Assembly: GCF_001570725.1 (NCBI RefSeq)
Contig: NZ_BCNV01000001.1
Location: 3,534,001 to 3,598,000 of the forward strand
Length of the DNA stretch: 64,000 nt
From: Paenibacillus amylolyticus
GTDB taxonomy: Bacteria; Bacillota; Bacilli; Paenibacillales; Paenibacillaceae
Reading direction: 5' to 3'
Shown here: piece after piece, positions 48,898 through 58,014 of the stretch
How positions within the stretch are numbered: position 1 is the stretch's first letter
Layout: each line of letters begins with the position of its first letter
Notes under the pieces: generated by a model
Told to the model about the DNA's origin: nothing
Seen by the model: only the letters and a program-made list of their open reading frames with translations
Database searches by the model: none
Program-made: the position numbers and the translations under genes

Positions 48898-48987
48898 AGA
48901 AGTCACCTCAGTTTCATACGACACACTATATCACAAATCCGTCTTTCCTGAAAATGCATACAGCGCCTGATGGCATAGGAAAAAAGG

Positions 48988-49021
48988 AAAAACGGGACGG
49001 GCAACAACTATGCCCGTTCCG
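48988..49021 (-). terminator. Terminator of the transglutaminase operon
   Basis: CGGAACGGGCA pairs with TGCCCGTCCCG (one mismatch) with a 7-nt loop, followed by TTTTTCCTTTTTT on the minus strand. It overlaps the last codons of the transglutaminase gene. Confidence 0.75.
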
Positions 49022-51221
49022 CTTTCAGTTCCTTCCGCAGCTTCAAGGCGGTCTGATAGACACCCTTCCAGTCGTCGGCAGTTACGGACGCCGGACTGTA
49101 GCGAGTCTGTTCAAACTTCGTAAGAAGCTCATGCAATGTCGCTTCTGCAGCCGGTTTGGCCTGGCTCCATCGAGTTACCGATTCACGAAGTGTTTCGTCT
49201 CCGCTCCGGGTCAGTCCTTTGCGTTTCACATACTGAATCCAACGCTCGGTCTCTGCCACTACCTTCTGTTCAGGGGTGAGCGGTCCACCTGTCCGTAGAC
49301 GAAGCAGGAAGAATCGCATGGAGAAACGATTACGCCAGAACATGTATGCCACCCACAATACGATGATGGCTCCTGCAGCCCAGATAACAAAAGTCGGGAT
49401 GGCAGACGTTGTCTGCTCAGGTGCAGGTGTCTGCTCTTCCTCTTGTACCGGCTCCTCTTCTGGCTGTTCTTCAGGCTCATCTACAGGCTGTACATCAGGC
49501 TGTTCCGTGAGCAGCGGCATATCAAAGCCCGGCGTTGCTTCAACGGGAATCCATCCATACTCACCAAAGTAAACCTCTGCCCAAGAGTGTGCATCTGCAT
49601 TGGTAACGGTGTAGGTCGTCTCAATCTCCGCGCCAGGTTGACGCGGAGCCTGCATGTCCGAATTCAGGGACAGTTGTCCAGGCGCATAACCTTTAACCCA
49701 CCTTGCAGGAATGCCCTCCGAGCGCGCCATCATCACCAGCGCAGTGGAGAAGTAGTCACAGTAGCCCTCCATAATATCGAACAGGAAGCCTTCCACAAAG
49801 TCGCTGCTTACTTTTCGAGATAAATCCGGATTGTTCGTGTATTCAAAATTAGTTTGTAAATAGTTTTGCAGTAATGCCACTTTTTCATACGGGGTATTCG
49901 CAGATGCCGTTATCTCGGCTGCCAGATTCGACACCCGGTCAGGGAAACGGGATGGTAACTGCAAGTACATATCATCTGCCGGATTACTGTTATACAGATC
50001 TTCAAAAGACTTCGTACGAAGTTCATCTTCCACAATCACAGGGGCTTCAGATACGATGGTGTATGTCTTGGGATACTGTGGTTGCTGACGGTCTGTCACC
50101 ACATGCAGTTCAGCCTGTTCGGCATTCCACAGCATACGTTCCGTTCTGTCCTCACCGTTAATTGAACTCACTTCCGAGATCGAATAAGCACCAAACAGAA
50201 TCGGATAGACATTGTCATTCAGCATCGTTACGTTCTGAGTCACTTGTTTGGTGTTCACGTTACCAGATTCATCATTCTCCAAAGGCTGTCCTGCTTCAAC
50301 ATTCTCTGTCGCACCGCGTCCACGGTCGTCCCAACCTGTGCCTGTGTACTCCGCACGTGTCTCACCGCGCCAGTAACTGCGCTCATTGGTCGTGACAGAC
50401 ATGACAGGGGTATAGTCGAAGTTGAATCCTCCACCAAGCTGATTGTCTTCCCTGCTGTATCCCGATTCAGTAGCCGCCGGAATATCGAGGTTACCGTTTC
50501 CAGCCTGACTAGTGGACGTTCCGGTAAAGTTACGCCAAGCCGTATATGGGTCCGTCAAGGTGGGTGGAATCTCCGGCATATTGACACTGGCTACAATAAT
50601 CAAAGAAAAGATAATGGCAATATTGGCCAGGATTTTATAAGGATACCGGATAATTCGTTTCCATCCTTGTGGATACTGTAGCTGATAATTACGGAAATGC
50701 TGACATACAAGCCATCCCATGCCCGCGAACATCACCCAAGCGATTTCGATCCAGAGTGGAATCTGGGTAAACGAATCGAGAATCCCCATCGAAATGATGT
50801 TAACACCCAGAAAAACAAGAATTCGACGTGTTGTGGTCACGAGGCGCAGAGCAGCTTCAAGCATTACCCAAGCACACAAGGAGAACCAGATGTACGGCGT
50901 CATGTGCAATATAAACTGCTCCGCCCGGTCCGTTAAAGAACCATAAGGGATGTATACCGTGTAATCAATTAGCGTTTTATGCAAAATGTAAACAACGACA
51001 ACCGCCTTGATGATCGTCCGATACACCGTTTTGAAGGGCAGAATGACCTCCAGCACACTGACTGCTGCAAGTGTCCATAACACCAGAGAAGTTGTCTCCG
51101 TATACCACGATTCCTGCGTAAACGATATCCACTGCATTCCAATCAGGAAAATCCAGAGCAATGAAGCTGCATGATACCAGGATCGTTTGCCTGTAACACT
51201 TTGATTTCCTTTTGTACTCAT
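49008..51221 (-). CDS. Membrane transglutaminase-like protein (TgpA type)
   Basis: 737 residues from ATG 51221, which overlaps the stop of the DUF58 gene (ATGA). Five to six N-terminal membrane helices, then an extracytoplasmic region with a transglutaminase core: catalytic Cys in GYCDYFSTALVMMARSEGIP, His in ADAHSWAEVYFGE, Asp/Glu in WIPVEATPGF. A Pro/Glu/Gln-rich linker, one more helix (FVIWAAGAIIVLWVAYMFW) and a C-terminal DUF4129-like part follow. With DUF58 and MoxR it forms a common three-gene operon of poorly known function. Confidence 0.9.
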   Translation of the reverse strand: MSTKGNQSVTGKRSWYHAASLLWIFLIGMQWISFTQESWYTETTSLVLWTLAAVSVLEVILPFKTVYRTIIKAVVVVYILHKTLIDYTVYIPYGSLTDRAEQFILHMTPYIWFSLCAWVMLEAALRLVTTTRRILVFLGVNIISMGILDSFTQIPLWIEIAWVMFAGMGWLVCQHFRNYQLQYPQGWKRIIRYPYKILANIAIIFSLIIVASVNMPEIPPTLTDPYTAWRNFTGTSTSQAGNGNLDIPAATESGYSREDNQLGGGFNFDYTPVMSVTTNERSYWRGETRAEYTGTGWDDRGRGATENVEAGQPLENDESGNVNTKQVTQNVTMLNDNVYPILFGAYSISEVSSINGEDRTERMLWNAEQAELHVVTDRQQPQYPKTYTIVSEAPVIVEDELRTKSFEDLYNSNPADDMYLQLPSRFPDRVSNLAAEITASANTPYEKVALLQNYLQTNFEYTNNPDLSRKVSSDFVEGFLFDIMEGYCDYFSTALVMMARSEGIPARWVKGYAPGQLSLNSDMQAPRQPGAEIETTYTVTNADAHSWAEVYFGEYGWIPVEATPGFDMPLLTEQPDVQPVDEPEEQPEEEPVQEEEQTPAPEQTTSAIPTFVIWAAGAIIVLWVAYMFWRNRFSMRFFLLRLRTGGPLTPEQKVVAETERWIQYVKRKGLTRSGDETLRESVTRWSQAKPAAEATLHELLTKFEQTRYSPASVTADDWKGVYQTALKLRKELKAERA

Positions 51222-52465
51222 ACAGAACCTCCCCCCATCACCGTTGGAAGCTCCTGCAAGTGAGAAACTGTGAATGACCGCGTGCCTCTTCCACGCAACA
51301 TGGCATTCCACTCCGCACTCCGGCGGGATTCACTGGTATCGATCAGAATATGACATGGAGTCATGCCCCGCGTATCGGCCCAGCGCAACAGTTCCATTAT
51401 TTTTTCATCCTTCTGGGGAGAAATCACAACAAAATAAGCTCCCTGGGGCAGCTGACGCGCTATTCTTTCCACCCCAGGCAACAGATGGGCATCCTGCCCG
51501 TTATATTGAATATCCACCAGATGATGCATCATCTTCTGTCGTTCCAGCAGACTTTCACTGGGGGCCATGAAGGATGTCTCCTCAGACAAAGTCAATAATC
51601 CCATCCCCATCCGTTCCCTGGCACCATACTCCAGCAGAGAAGCAGCCGTGGACACGGCAATTTCGAATGCTTCCCCATGTTCATAACTTGCTGCCAGCGC
51701 ATCGAGAACCAGAATGGTTTTCGGTACAGACTCATGCTCGAACTCCTTGGATTTCCAGTTCCCCGTCTTCGCCGTTGCATTCCAGTGAATACGGGAAAGT
51801 CGATCTCCGTATACATAGTCACGTACACCATTGATCTGGGTCGTCTCTCTCCTTGAACGAGTTAGCGCCGTCTGAGGACCGGATAACCGTGATTTGCGGT
51901 CGTAGAGCTGCCAATATGGAATAAATACCGTTCTTGGCAGTACTCGAAACTCGCCTTTGGCCTTAAAATTTCCGCGATGTTCAATCAGTCCAAATATGTC
52001 CTCACTGGCACATTCTGTTTCCGAAAAAACATACTTGCCCCGCTCAAGTGGCGGTGTCTGGAAAGACAGCTCGCCATTTCCTCGCATATTGGGAATCAAA
52101 CTTTCTTTGAACGACCAGGATTCTCCGTTATGCCGGTGCAGCATTTCACGTACAACCACATAGGGAAGCGGGAGGAATCCCGGAATAGTCAGACTCAGCT
52201 GTACTTGAACCTGGTCACCTGCATGCAGCAGTTCTTCGTGATCCGGACCTGAGGATAGCTTGCGCACTCCCTGAGCACGTCTTACTCCGCTAAATCCAGC
52301 AATGGCAAGGTACACACAGAGCAGGGTTACCATCGACAGCAACATGAGTGATGTCTTCCCGCCCTGAAACAAAACATAAGCCAGACAGCACATCCACACC
52401 ATTGCGATGCTCCATACGCGTGGGTGGCGCAGCCCTCTATTGACTGTACTCAAAAGCGGCTTCAT
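51218..52465 (-). CDS. DUF58 membrane protein
   Basis: 415 residues. Two N-terminal hydrophobic helices (IAMVWMCCLAYVLF, LLSMVTLLCVYLAIAGF) precede a vWA-like DUF58 domain with the signature YVYGDRLSRIHWNATAKTGN and ILVLDALAAS. DUF58 proteins pair with MoxR ATPases. It is 3 nt downstream of moxR and overlaps the transglutaminase gene. Confidence 0.92.
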   Translation of the reverse strand: MKPLLSTVNRGLRHPRVWSIAMVWMCCLAYVLFQGGKTSLMLLSMVTLLCVYLAIAGFSGVRRAQGVRKLSSGPDHEELLHAGDQVQVQLSLTIPGFLPLPYVVVREMLHRHNGESWSFKESLIPNMRGNGELSFQTPPLERGKYVFSETECASEDIFGLIEHRGNFKAKGEFRVLPRTVFIPYWQLYDRKSRLSGPQTALTRSRRETTQINGVRDYVYGDRLSRIHWNATAKTGNWKSKEFEHESVPKTILVLDALAASYEHGEAFEIAVSTAASLLEYGARERMGMGLLTLSEETSFMAPSESLLERQKMMHHLVDIQYNGQDAHLLPGVERIARQLPQGAYFVVISPQKDEKIMELLRWADTRGMTPCHILIDTSESRRSAEWNAMLRGRGTRSFTVSHLQELPTVMGGGSV

Positions 52466-52468
52466 AAA

Positions 52469-53425
52469 CTATTGCCCCATGGAGACGGGCACGCGTACCT
52501 GCTGGAGTACGGCATTCAAAACGGCCTCGGAACTCATACTGTCCAGTCTCGATTCGGGACGAAGCACAATCCGATGAGAGATCACATAAGGGGCCATCGT
52601 CTTCACATCATCCGGAAGCACATAATCACGTTCCTGCAAGAAAGCAAAAGCTTTTACGGCCATCATGAAGGATATGGCTGCCCGTGGGCTGGCACCCAGC
52701 AAAACAGATGGGTGGGAGCGGGTTTGACGAACAACGTCCAGCAGATAGTCCATGACCGGATCACCGATAAAGACTTCCTTAATCTCCTGCTGGATTGCCG
52801 AGATTTGGTCCATATGGGTTACCGATTCAAGACGATCTACAGGCTGACCCAGCTGATGTGTCTTGAGCAGCGTTTTCTCAATCTCCTTATCGGGATAACC
52901 GAGACTTATTTTCAACATAAACCGGTCGAGTTGTGCTTCCGGCAATGTATACGTACCTTCAAAATCAATCGGATTCTGAGTTGCACAGAGCATGAACGGA
53001 TGTGGCAGATCATACGTATCCCCATCAACGGTTACGCTGCGCTCCTCCATGACTTCGAGCAGAGCCGACTGCGTTTTCGTTGTTGCCCGGTTAATCTCGT
53101 CAGCGAGCAAAATGTTGGTCATCACGGGACCTGGACGGAAATAAAAGCGCTCATCCTTCGGATGAAACACGGATACGCCCGTAATATCACTTGGTAAAAT
53201 ATCAGGATTACATTGAATGCGTCGGTACTCTCCGCGCATGGATTTCGATAATGCCTTAATCAACTGCGTTTTGCCAGTTCCCGGTACGTCTTCAATCAGA
53301 ACGTGCCCGCCTGCAAGCAAAGCTGTAAGTAAAAGTTGAATTTCAAAGGATTTCCCCATAATGCAGGATTCCAGATTCGAACGAACTGCGGATATGATTT
53401 GGATCGACTCTTTGCGCACAGGCAT
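52469..53425 (-). CDS. MoxR-family AAA+ ATPase
   Basis: 318 residues from ATG 53425, which has GGAGG upstream. Walker A EDVPGTGKTQLIKA, Walker B NILLADEINRATTKTQSALL, sensor I MLCATQNPIDFEG, then LPEAQLDRFMLKI. MoxR ATPases act as chaperone-like factors on vWA/DUF58 partners. First gene of the MoxR-DUF58-transglutaminase operon. Confidence 0.94.
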   Translation of the reverse strand: MPVRKESIQIISAVRSNLESCIMGKSFEIQLLLTALLAGGHVLIEDVPGTGKTQLIKALSKSMRGEYRRIQCNPDILPSDITGVSVFHPKDERFYFRPGPVMTNILLADEINRATTKTQSALLEVMEERSVTVDGDTYDLPHPFMLCATQNPIDFEGTYTLPEAQLDRFMLKISLGYPDKEIEKTLLKTHQLGQPVDRLESVTHMDQISAIQQEIKEVFIGDPVMDYLLDVVRQTRSHPSVLLGASPRAAISFMMAVKAFAFLQERDYVLPDDVKTMAPYVISHRIVLRPESRLDSMSSEAVLNAVLQQVRVPVSMGQ

Positions 53426-53558
53426 GTGGTCTAACCTCCTAAAAAAGCATACAGATTTCCTTTTATTGTACATGATCCACGGGCCTGAGTACACTCGAAG
53501 GAACTCACAATTTGTTTCCAGCCGTCAGATTCACCGCAGTTCACGCATGAATACGACA

Positions 53559-53592
53559 AAAAAGGCCCGGATACAAGTTATCCGAAGCCTTT
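53559..53592 (-). terminator. Terminator of the spoVA operon
   Basis: AAAGGCTTCGGATA pairs with TATCCGGGCCTTT (mismatches in the middle) and is followed by TTTG on the minus strand, about 40 nt after the spoVAE stop. Confidence 0.7.
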
Positions 53593-53632
53593 GCTGAATC
53601 GCCTTATGTTCAAGTAGATATTCCATTCTATG

Positions 53633-53983
53633 TCAGCCTTTTGGCCTAACCACCAATGCGGCGAGAAATGAAAAGATGATCGCTGACGAAATCCCTGCCG
53701 CGGTCAGATCGAATATTCCCGTAATGACACCAAGCCATCCCTCTTTCTCCAGTTCCGTCAATGCTCCGTGTACCAAGGAATTACCGAAACTTGTGATGGG
53801 GATTGAAGCACCTGCACCTGCAAATTTAACCAAGGGGTCGTACAGGCCAAATGCATCCGCAAGCGCACCTGCCACAACAAGTGTGCTCATCGTATGTGCC
53901 GGAGTCAATTTGACACCATCCATCAGAAGCTGCCCCACAACACAGATCAAACCGCCAACGATAAATGCCCACAAGAACTGCAT
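53633..53983 (-). CDS. spoVAE: Stage V sporulation protein AE (SpoVAEb)
   Basis: 116 residues, strongly hydrophobic, with the SpoVAC/AE-type motif VVAGALADAFGLYDPLVKFAGAG-like stretch and ITSFGNSLVHGALTE. It forms part of the membrane channel that moves dipicolinic acid into and out of the forespore. 5 nt downstream of spoVAD. Confidence 0.95.
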   Translation of the reverse strand: MQFLWAFIVGGLICVVGQLLMDGVKLTPAHTMSTLVVAGALADAFGLYDPLVKFAGAGASIPITSFGNSLVHGALTELEKEGWLGVITGIFDLTAAGISSAIIFSFLAALVVRPKG

Positions 53984-53988
53984 GACCT

Positions 53989-55005
53989 TTATCCCTCCTT
54001 TTCTATGGCTACCGCATGAGCAATACAGGGAATACTTTCACCCTGCTGGTACGAAATTGGAGACAGCAGTGCCCCGGTAGCAACGACGAGCACTCGCTTA
54101 AGATCACCCTTCTGCATTCGATTCAAAATGTGACCATAGGTTACCGTGGCAGAGCACCCGCATCCACTTCCCCCGGCAACAACATAAGGCTGTTTCTCCC
54201 GATCATAGATCATCAGGCCGCAGTCATTAAAAACCGTTTGTTCCATAGGAATGCCTTCTTTTTGCAAAAGCTCTTTGGTAATTGGCAGACCGACGGAAGC
54301 CAGATCCCCGGTAACAATGAGATCATAATAACTAGGCTCCAATCCAGTATCCCTAAAATGGGAAATCAGGGTGTCGGCTGCTGCCGGTGCCATCGCTGAA
54401 CCCATGTTAAAGGGATCTTTGATGCCCAAATCCATAATGCGTCCAATGGTCGCTTTGGTAACTACAGGACCATCACCGGTACGAGAAACTACACCACACC
54501 CTGCACCTGTAACGGTATATTGCGCATAAGGCGGCTTCTGGGAGCCATACTCGGTCGGATAACGAAATTGTTTCTCGACCGTACAGTTATGGCTGACTGT
54601 TCCTGCAAGGACATAATCGCCAGCTCCCGAGTCAACAATCATGGACGCTAGCGCTAACGTTTCCATCGAAGTAGAACAGGCTCCAAACACACCCAGGTAA
54701 GGTACACCCAATTTTCGCGCTGAGAAGGAACTGCTAATAATCTGGTTCATCAGATCTCCACCGACAAAAAAGTGAAGCTCTTCCTTGGTGATATTGGCAT
54801 TAACCAAAGCCAACTGGGAGGCCTGTTCCAGCAGTTTGCGTTCTCCCTTTTCCCACGTCTTCTCGCCGATCTCAAGATTGTCATAGACGTAATCAAAATC
54901 AGATGACAAGGGACCCTTGCCCTCATCAGGTCCTACAACTGCCGCTTTACCGATAATTCGTGGACGATTCTCAAACTGCCACGTTTGGCGACCCAATCGC
55001 TTCAT
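53989..55005 (-). CDS. spoVAD: Stage V sporulation protein AD
   Basis: 338 residues, thiolase-like fold. Landmarks: GRQTWQFENRPRIIGKAAVV at the N-terminus, GVFGACSTSMETLALASMIV and GGSGCGCSATVTYGHILNRM. SpoVAD binds dipicolinic acid in the spore inner membrane. Start overlaps the spoVAC stop by 4 nt. Confidence 0.97.
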   Translation of the reverse strand: MKRLGRQTWQFENRPRIIGKAAVVGPDEGKGPLSSDFDYVYDNLEIGEKTWEKGERKLLEQASQLALVNANITKEELHFFVGGDLMNQIISSSFSARKLGVPYLGVFGACSTSMETLALASMIVDSGAGDYVLAGTVSHNCTVEKQFRYPTEYGSQKPPYAQYTVTGAGCGVVSRTGDGPVVTKATIGRIMDLGIKDPFNMGSAMAPAAADTLISHFRDTGLEPSYYDLIVTGDLASVGLPITKELLQKEGIPMEQTVFNDCGLMIYDREKQPYVVAGGSGCGCSATVTYGHILNRMQKGDLKRVLVVATGALLSPISYQQGESIPCIAHAVAIEKEG

Positions 55006-55505
55006 AGATGTCCACCTCCGAATCCCAGAAAGGCGTAAACGATGCCTACAACAAATGCTGCCACGACACCGAACACGATCACGGAACCCGCAAGTTTAAA
55101 CATGTTGGCCCCCACACCAAGCACAAGTCCTTCAGCACGATGTTCCAATGCAGCAGAGCACATGGAATTGGCAAATCCGGTAACCGGCACAGCCGTTCCT
55201 GCTCCTGCCCATTGAGCCATTTTATCGTAAACACCGAGACAAGTTAGAATAACCGATATGAGAATCATCACCGCCACTGTAGGACTGGAAGCCTCCTTCG
55301 ATGTCATGTCGAAACCGGCCATAAAAGCCTCTTGAATGGCCTGTCCAATCAAGCAGACGGTTCCACCAACCAGAAATGCCTTGAGGCAGTTCTTCAGGAT
55401 TGGACGAGGCGGCTCATGTTTTTTGGCGACTTTCTTGTACTCCTTTTCATCCATGGACAGGGACGATGTTTTTTTTTCGCTTCCGGATGCAGATTGAGCT
55501 GGCAA
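55002..55505 (-). CDS. spoVAC: Stage V sporulation protein AC
   Basis: 167 residues. A hydrophilic N-terminus (KKVAKKHEPPRPILKNCLKA) precedes four to five membrane helices with GTAVPVTGFANSMCSAALEH. SpoVAC is the mechanosensitive channel component for dipicolinic acid release. First gene of this short spoVAC-AD-AE operon; spoVAA, AB and AF are not in the window. Confidence 0.96.
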   Translation of the reverse strand: MPAQSASGSEKKTSSLSMDEKEYKKVAKKHEPPRPILKNCLKAFLVGGTVCLIGQAIQEAFMAGFDMTSKEASSPTVAVMILISVILTCLGVYDKMAQWAGAGTAVPVTGFANSMCSAALEHRAEGLVLGVGANMFKLAGSVIVFGVVAAFVVGIVYAFLGFGGGHL

Positions 55506-55547
55506 GATACAAGACCTCCTCTATGTGAAAATGGATCAAAGCTACGG

Positions 55548-55578
55548 CTGAATGCCAATGGGTGTAATCCTCTATTCA
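55548..55578 (-). promoter_or_regulatory. Possible sigma-G promoter of spoVAC
   Basis: On the minus strand TGAATA (55578-55573) is followed after 18 nt by CATTCAG (55554-55548), 43 nt before the spoVAC ATG. The -35 fits the sigma-G consensus well and the -10 only in its CAT. Motif match only. Confidence 0.4.
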
Positions 55579-55696
55579 TTGTTTGTTAATGATCGGAAGG
55601 TTATGTATCCGGCGACAGACAGCATATGTTTCCAACAGGGACATGCCGTGGAAGCAGGATTGGATTACGCCGGACTGAACACTTATTTAGTTAGTT

Positions 55697-55780
55697 CTAT
55701 AAATAAAGAAGAACGATCACGAGCAAGATAAAAAGAACAATAAACAGTACTTTTTCCGTGCCCTCTTCTGGAGGCTTCAT
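55697..55780 (-). CDS. Tiny membrane protein (27 aa), YjcZ-like
   Basis: ATG 55780 follows GGAAGGAG (12-nt spacing); TAG at 55697. The product is MKPPEEGTEKV followed by one hydrophobic helix of about 16 residues (LFIVLFILLVIVLLYL). The helix resembles that of YjcZ-type sporulation peptides, but it lacks their Gly/Tyr-rich head. It lies upstream of spoVAC on the same strand. Confidence 0.45.
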   Translation of the reverse strand: MKPPEEGTEKVLFIVLFILLVIVLLYL

Positions 55781-56155
55781 CTGATATTCTGGCTCCTTCC
55801 TGTTGCAGACAAGCGAATATTAAACATGAAGACCTTCAAAAAATGATGACATCTTCTCCATATATTCATATTCATTGCAGTGGCATCAGGACTGCGACTA
55901 CAGCGGATAGAATCTTGAAATTCGGACATGATCCGAGCCCAAAACATGCCTTAAATACGTGACATAAACATGGACAATCACTAACGCAAGGTTCATACTG
56001 TAATGTGACCAGTGGTTAAATAACAAGTCCTCAGCATATTAAAGTGCATGTTCAAAAAAGATAAAAGACTTTTTGAACTACATCTTAAAGGACAACAGGC
56101 GGGTAGCCGTTCTACTATGACCTGAACTACATACCAACAGAGGAGTTGTTGACAC
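55781..56155. other. Intergenic stretch upstream of the M42 peptidase
   Basis: No gene seen. A 10-bp inverted repeat (GTTCAAAAAAG / CTTTTTGAAC) lies at 56050-56077, ahead of the peptidase gene; its role is unclear. Confidence 0.4.
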
Positions 56156-57229
56156 ATGAATGAAAAAACGATGGATATGTTCCGTACATTAACGGAGTTT
56201 CCTTCCGCATCCGGTTTTGAACGTGAGCTTCGCGGATGGATGAAAGAGCAACTTTCCGCTTATACCGAGGAATTCGTACAGGATCGCCTGGGAAGTCTTT
56301 TTGGTGTATTGCGCGGGGAGGAATCCGGCCCTAAAGTTATGGTAGCCGGACACTTTGACGAAGTAGGTTTCATGACTACGGGCATTACCGAAACAGGCAT
56401 GATTAAGTTCCGTCCACTGGGTGGATGGTGGAGTCAGGCTGTACTATCTCAACGACTGGAAATCATCACACCTGATCGCCGGATTACAGGAGTTGTAGGC
56501 TCTACACCTACACACTTGCTGGACGAGTCCCAACGGAGCAAACCTGTTGACCTGAACACCATGTATCTTGATATTGGGGCCGACAACCGTGCGGAAGCAG
56601 AATCTTGGGGCATCCACCCAGGTATGCAAATCGTTCCGATCTGTGAATTCACACCTATGGCCAATCCGAAGAAAATTATGGCTAAAGCGTGGGATAATCG
56701 TTACGGCGTAGGGCTTGCACTTGAACTGGTTGAAGCACTGCACAAGGAAAAACTACCCAATACACTCTATGCTGGTGCAACAGTACAGGAAGAACTGGGG
56801 CTTCGTGGTGCACGTACGGCGGCCAATCTGATTCAGCCGGATATCTTCTTTGCACTCGATTGTAGCGCGGCGAATGATATGACAGGTGACAAGCAGTCCT
56901 TTGGACATATTGGACAAGGGGCATTACTGCGTATTTTTGACCCAGGTATGTTCACCCATCGCGGAATGGTGGAGTACGTGCAAGACACGGCTTCGTCCAA
57001 TCAGATCAAAATGCAGTATTTCATCTCACCAGGCGGCACCGATGCAGGTCAAGTTCACCTGAGTGGAATTGGTGTACCATCAACGGTGATTGGGATCTGT
57101 GCCCGTTATATTCACACCTCTTCTTCCATCATTCATACAGACGATTACGATGCAGCCAAAGAACTGATCGTGAAGCTGGTGAAGGGTCTGGATCGGACAA
57201 CAATGAATACCATAATTAATAACGCGTAA
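56156..57229 (+). CDS. M42-family metallopeptidase (glutamyl aminopeptidase type)
   Basis: 357 residues; ATG preceded by GAGGAG. Metal ligands are visible in MVAGHFDEVGFM, AWDNRYGVGLAL, VQEELGLRGARTA (catalytic Glu pair) and FALDCS; the last is the His of YIHTSSSIIHTDDY. M42 enzymes (PepA/FrvX, DAP1) remove N-terminal residues from peptides in the cytoplasm. Monocistronic with a terminator after it. Confidence 0.93.
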   Translation: MNEKTMDMFRTLTEFPSASGFERELRGWMKEQLSAYTEEFVQDRLGSLFGVLRGEESGPKVMVAGHFDEVGFMTTGITETGMIKFRPLGGWWSQAVLSQRLEIITPDRRITGVVGSTPTHLLDESQRSKPVDLNTMYLDIGADNRAEAESWGIHPGMQIVPICEFTPMANPKKIMAKAWDNRYGVGLALELVEALHKEKLPNTLYAGATVQEELGLRGARTAANLIQPDIFFALDCSAANDMTGDKQSFGHIGQGALLRIFDPGMFTHRGMVEYVQDTASSNQIKMQYFISPGGTDAGQVHLSGIGVPSTVIGICARYIHTSSSIIHTDDYDAAKELIVKLVKGLDRTTMNTIINNA

Positions 57230-57238
57230 CAGCTGAGA

Positions 57239-57274
57239 AGAGACCTCCTAACTATATCGGGAGGCCTCTTTTTT
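57239..57274 (+). terminator. Terminator of the M42 peptidase gene
   Basis: AGAGACCTCC pairs with GGGAGGCCTCT (one mismatch), followed by six T. Confidence 0.88.
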
Positions 57275-57455
57275 ATATCCACAACTATGTTAGTTGAACT
57301 CATTTATACAGAAAGGTTATTCTGTCATCGGAGTAGCACGTGTAAATATTCTTTAGTTCAACGTACGTAGATTAATAGGCCGAACATTATAGGAAATTAC
57401 ACATAAGATACAATAACGGAAGATGAATTAAACACCAAGCAGCGGGGGACCTGTT

Positions 57456-57776
57456 ATGGCAGTGGGAAGGAACGGAAAATCGAATAAGGGTTCCAAAAAA
57501 ACAAATGCCGCAAACACCCTTCTCAATGGCAACCTTAAAGGAAGAAATCTGGAACTTATCGTTGCAGCATTACTGGTAAGCGGGAAGTTAAGAGTGGATG
57601 CGGTCACGTTGTTTCGAGAAGCTACACTGGTCGTTGAATTGGTCGGACAATATAAAACGCTCCAAAATGTTACCCCGTCAAATCAAGATAAACTGGTGCA
57701 ATTCCTTGATGAGATCGGTGGCGATATGACGTTGAATGACGTTATACGGGCTTTTCAACAGAGAATCAATTCCTAA
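57456..57776 (+). CDS. Hypothetical protein (106 aa)
   Basis: ATG 57456 follows GCGGGGGA. A basic, low-complexity N-terminus (GRNGKSNKGSKKTNAAN) precedes a helical part (LELIVAALLVSGKLRVDAVT ... DEIGGDMTLNDVIRAFQQRI). No membrane segment of full length and no known motif. Likely co-transcribed with the 39-residue membrane peptide that starts 24 nt later. Confidence 0.7.
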   Translation: MAVGRNGKSNKGSKKTNAANTLLNGNLKGRNLELIVAALLVSGKLRVDAVTLFREATLVVELVGQYKTLQNVTPSNQDKLVQFLDEIGGDMTLNDVIRAFQQRINS

Positions 57777-57800
57777 ACGCCAAGAAATGAGGTTAAAGTG

Positions 57801-57920
57801 ATGTCTGACTTTGACGGAAATGGGTTCGCTGAGCTGTTAATCATTGTCATTCTCGTTGTTTTATTTGTATTCGGTTCTTCCGATATTGACGATCTTACTG
57901 ATGCACCTTCACAATCCTAA
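57801..57920 (+). CDS. Small membrane protein (39 aa)
   Basis: ATG 57801 with GAGG about 10 nt upstream; TAA at 57918. One hydrophobic helix (ELLIIVILVVLFVFGSSD) is flanked by acidic ends (MSDFDGNGFA and DIDDLTDAPSQS). It resembles small YjcZ-like spore peptides only in outline. A terminator follows at 57973. Confidence 0.55.
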   Translation: MSDFDGNGFAELLIIVILVVLFVFGSSDIDDLTDAPSQS

Positions 57921-57972
57921 ATGGTCGCACGGATATTACAATCCATTGCACTACGAACTGTATACCTGTTGT

Positions 57973-58006
57973 AAACGCCAGTCCACAGTTTAGTGGATTG
58001 GCGTTT
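57973..58006 (+). terminator. Terminator between the 39-aa gene and the ydjM-like gene
   Basis: AACGCCAGTCCAC pairs with GTGGATTGGCGTT (one G-T pair) with a 6-nt loop and a TTTTT tail on the plus strand; the minus strand has only AAAC after the stem. Confidence 0.85.
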
Positions 58007-58014
58007 TTGGATGA

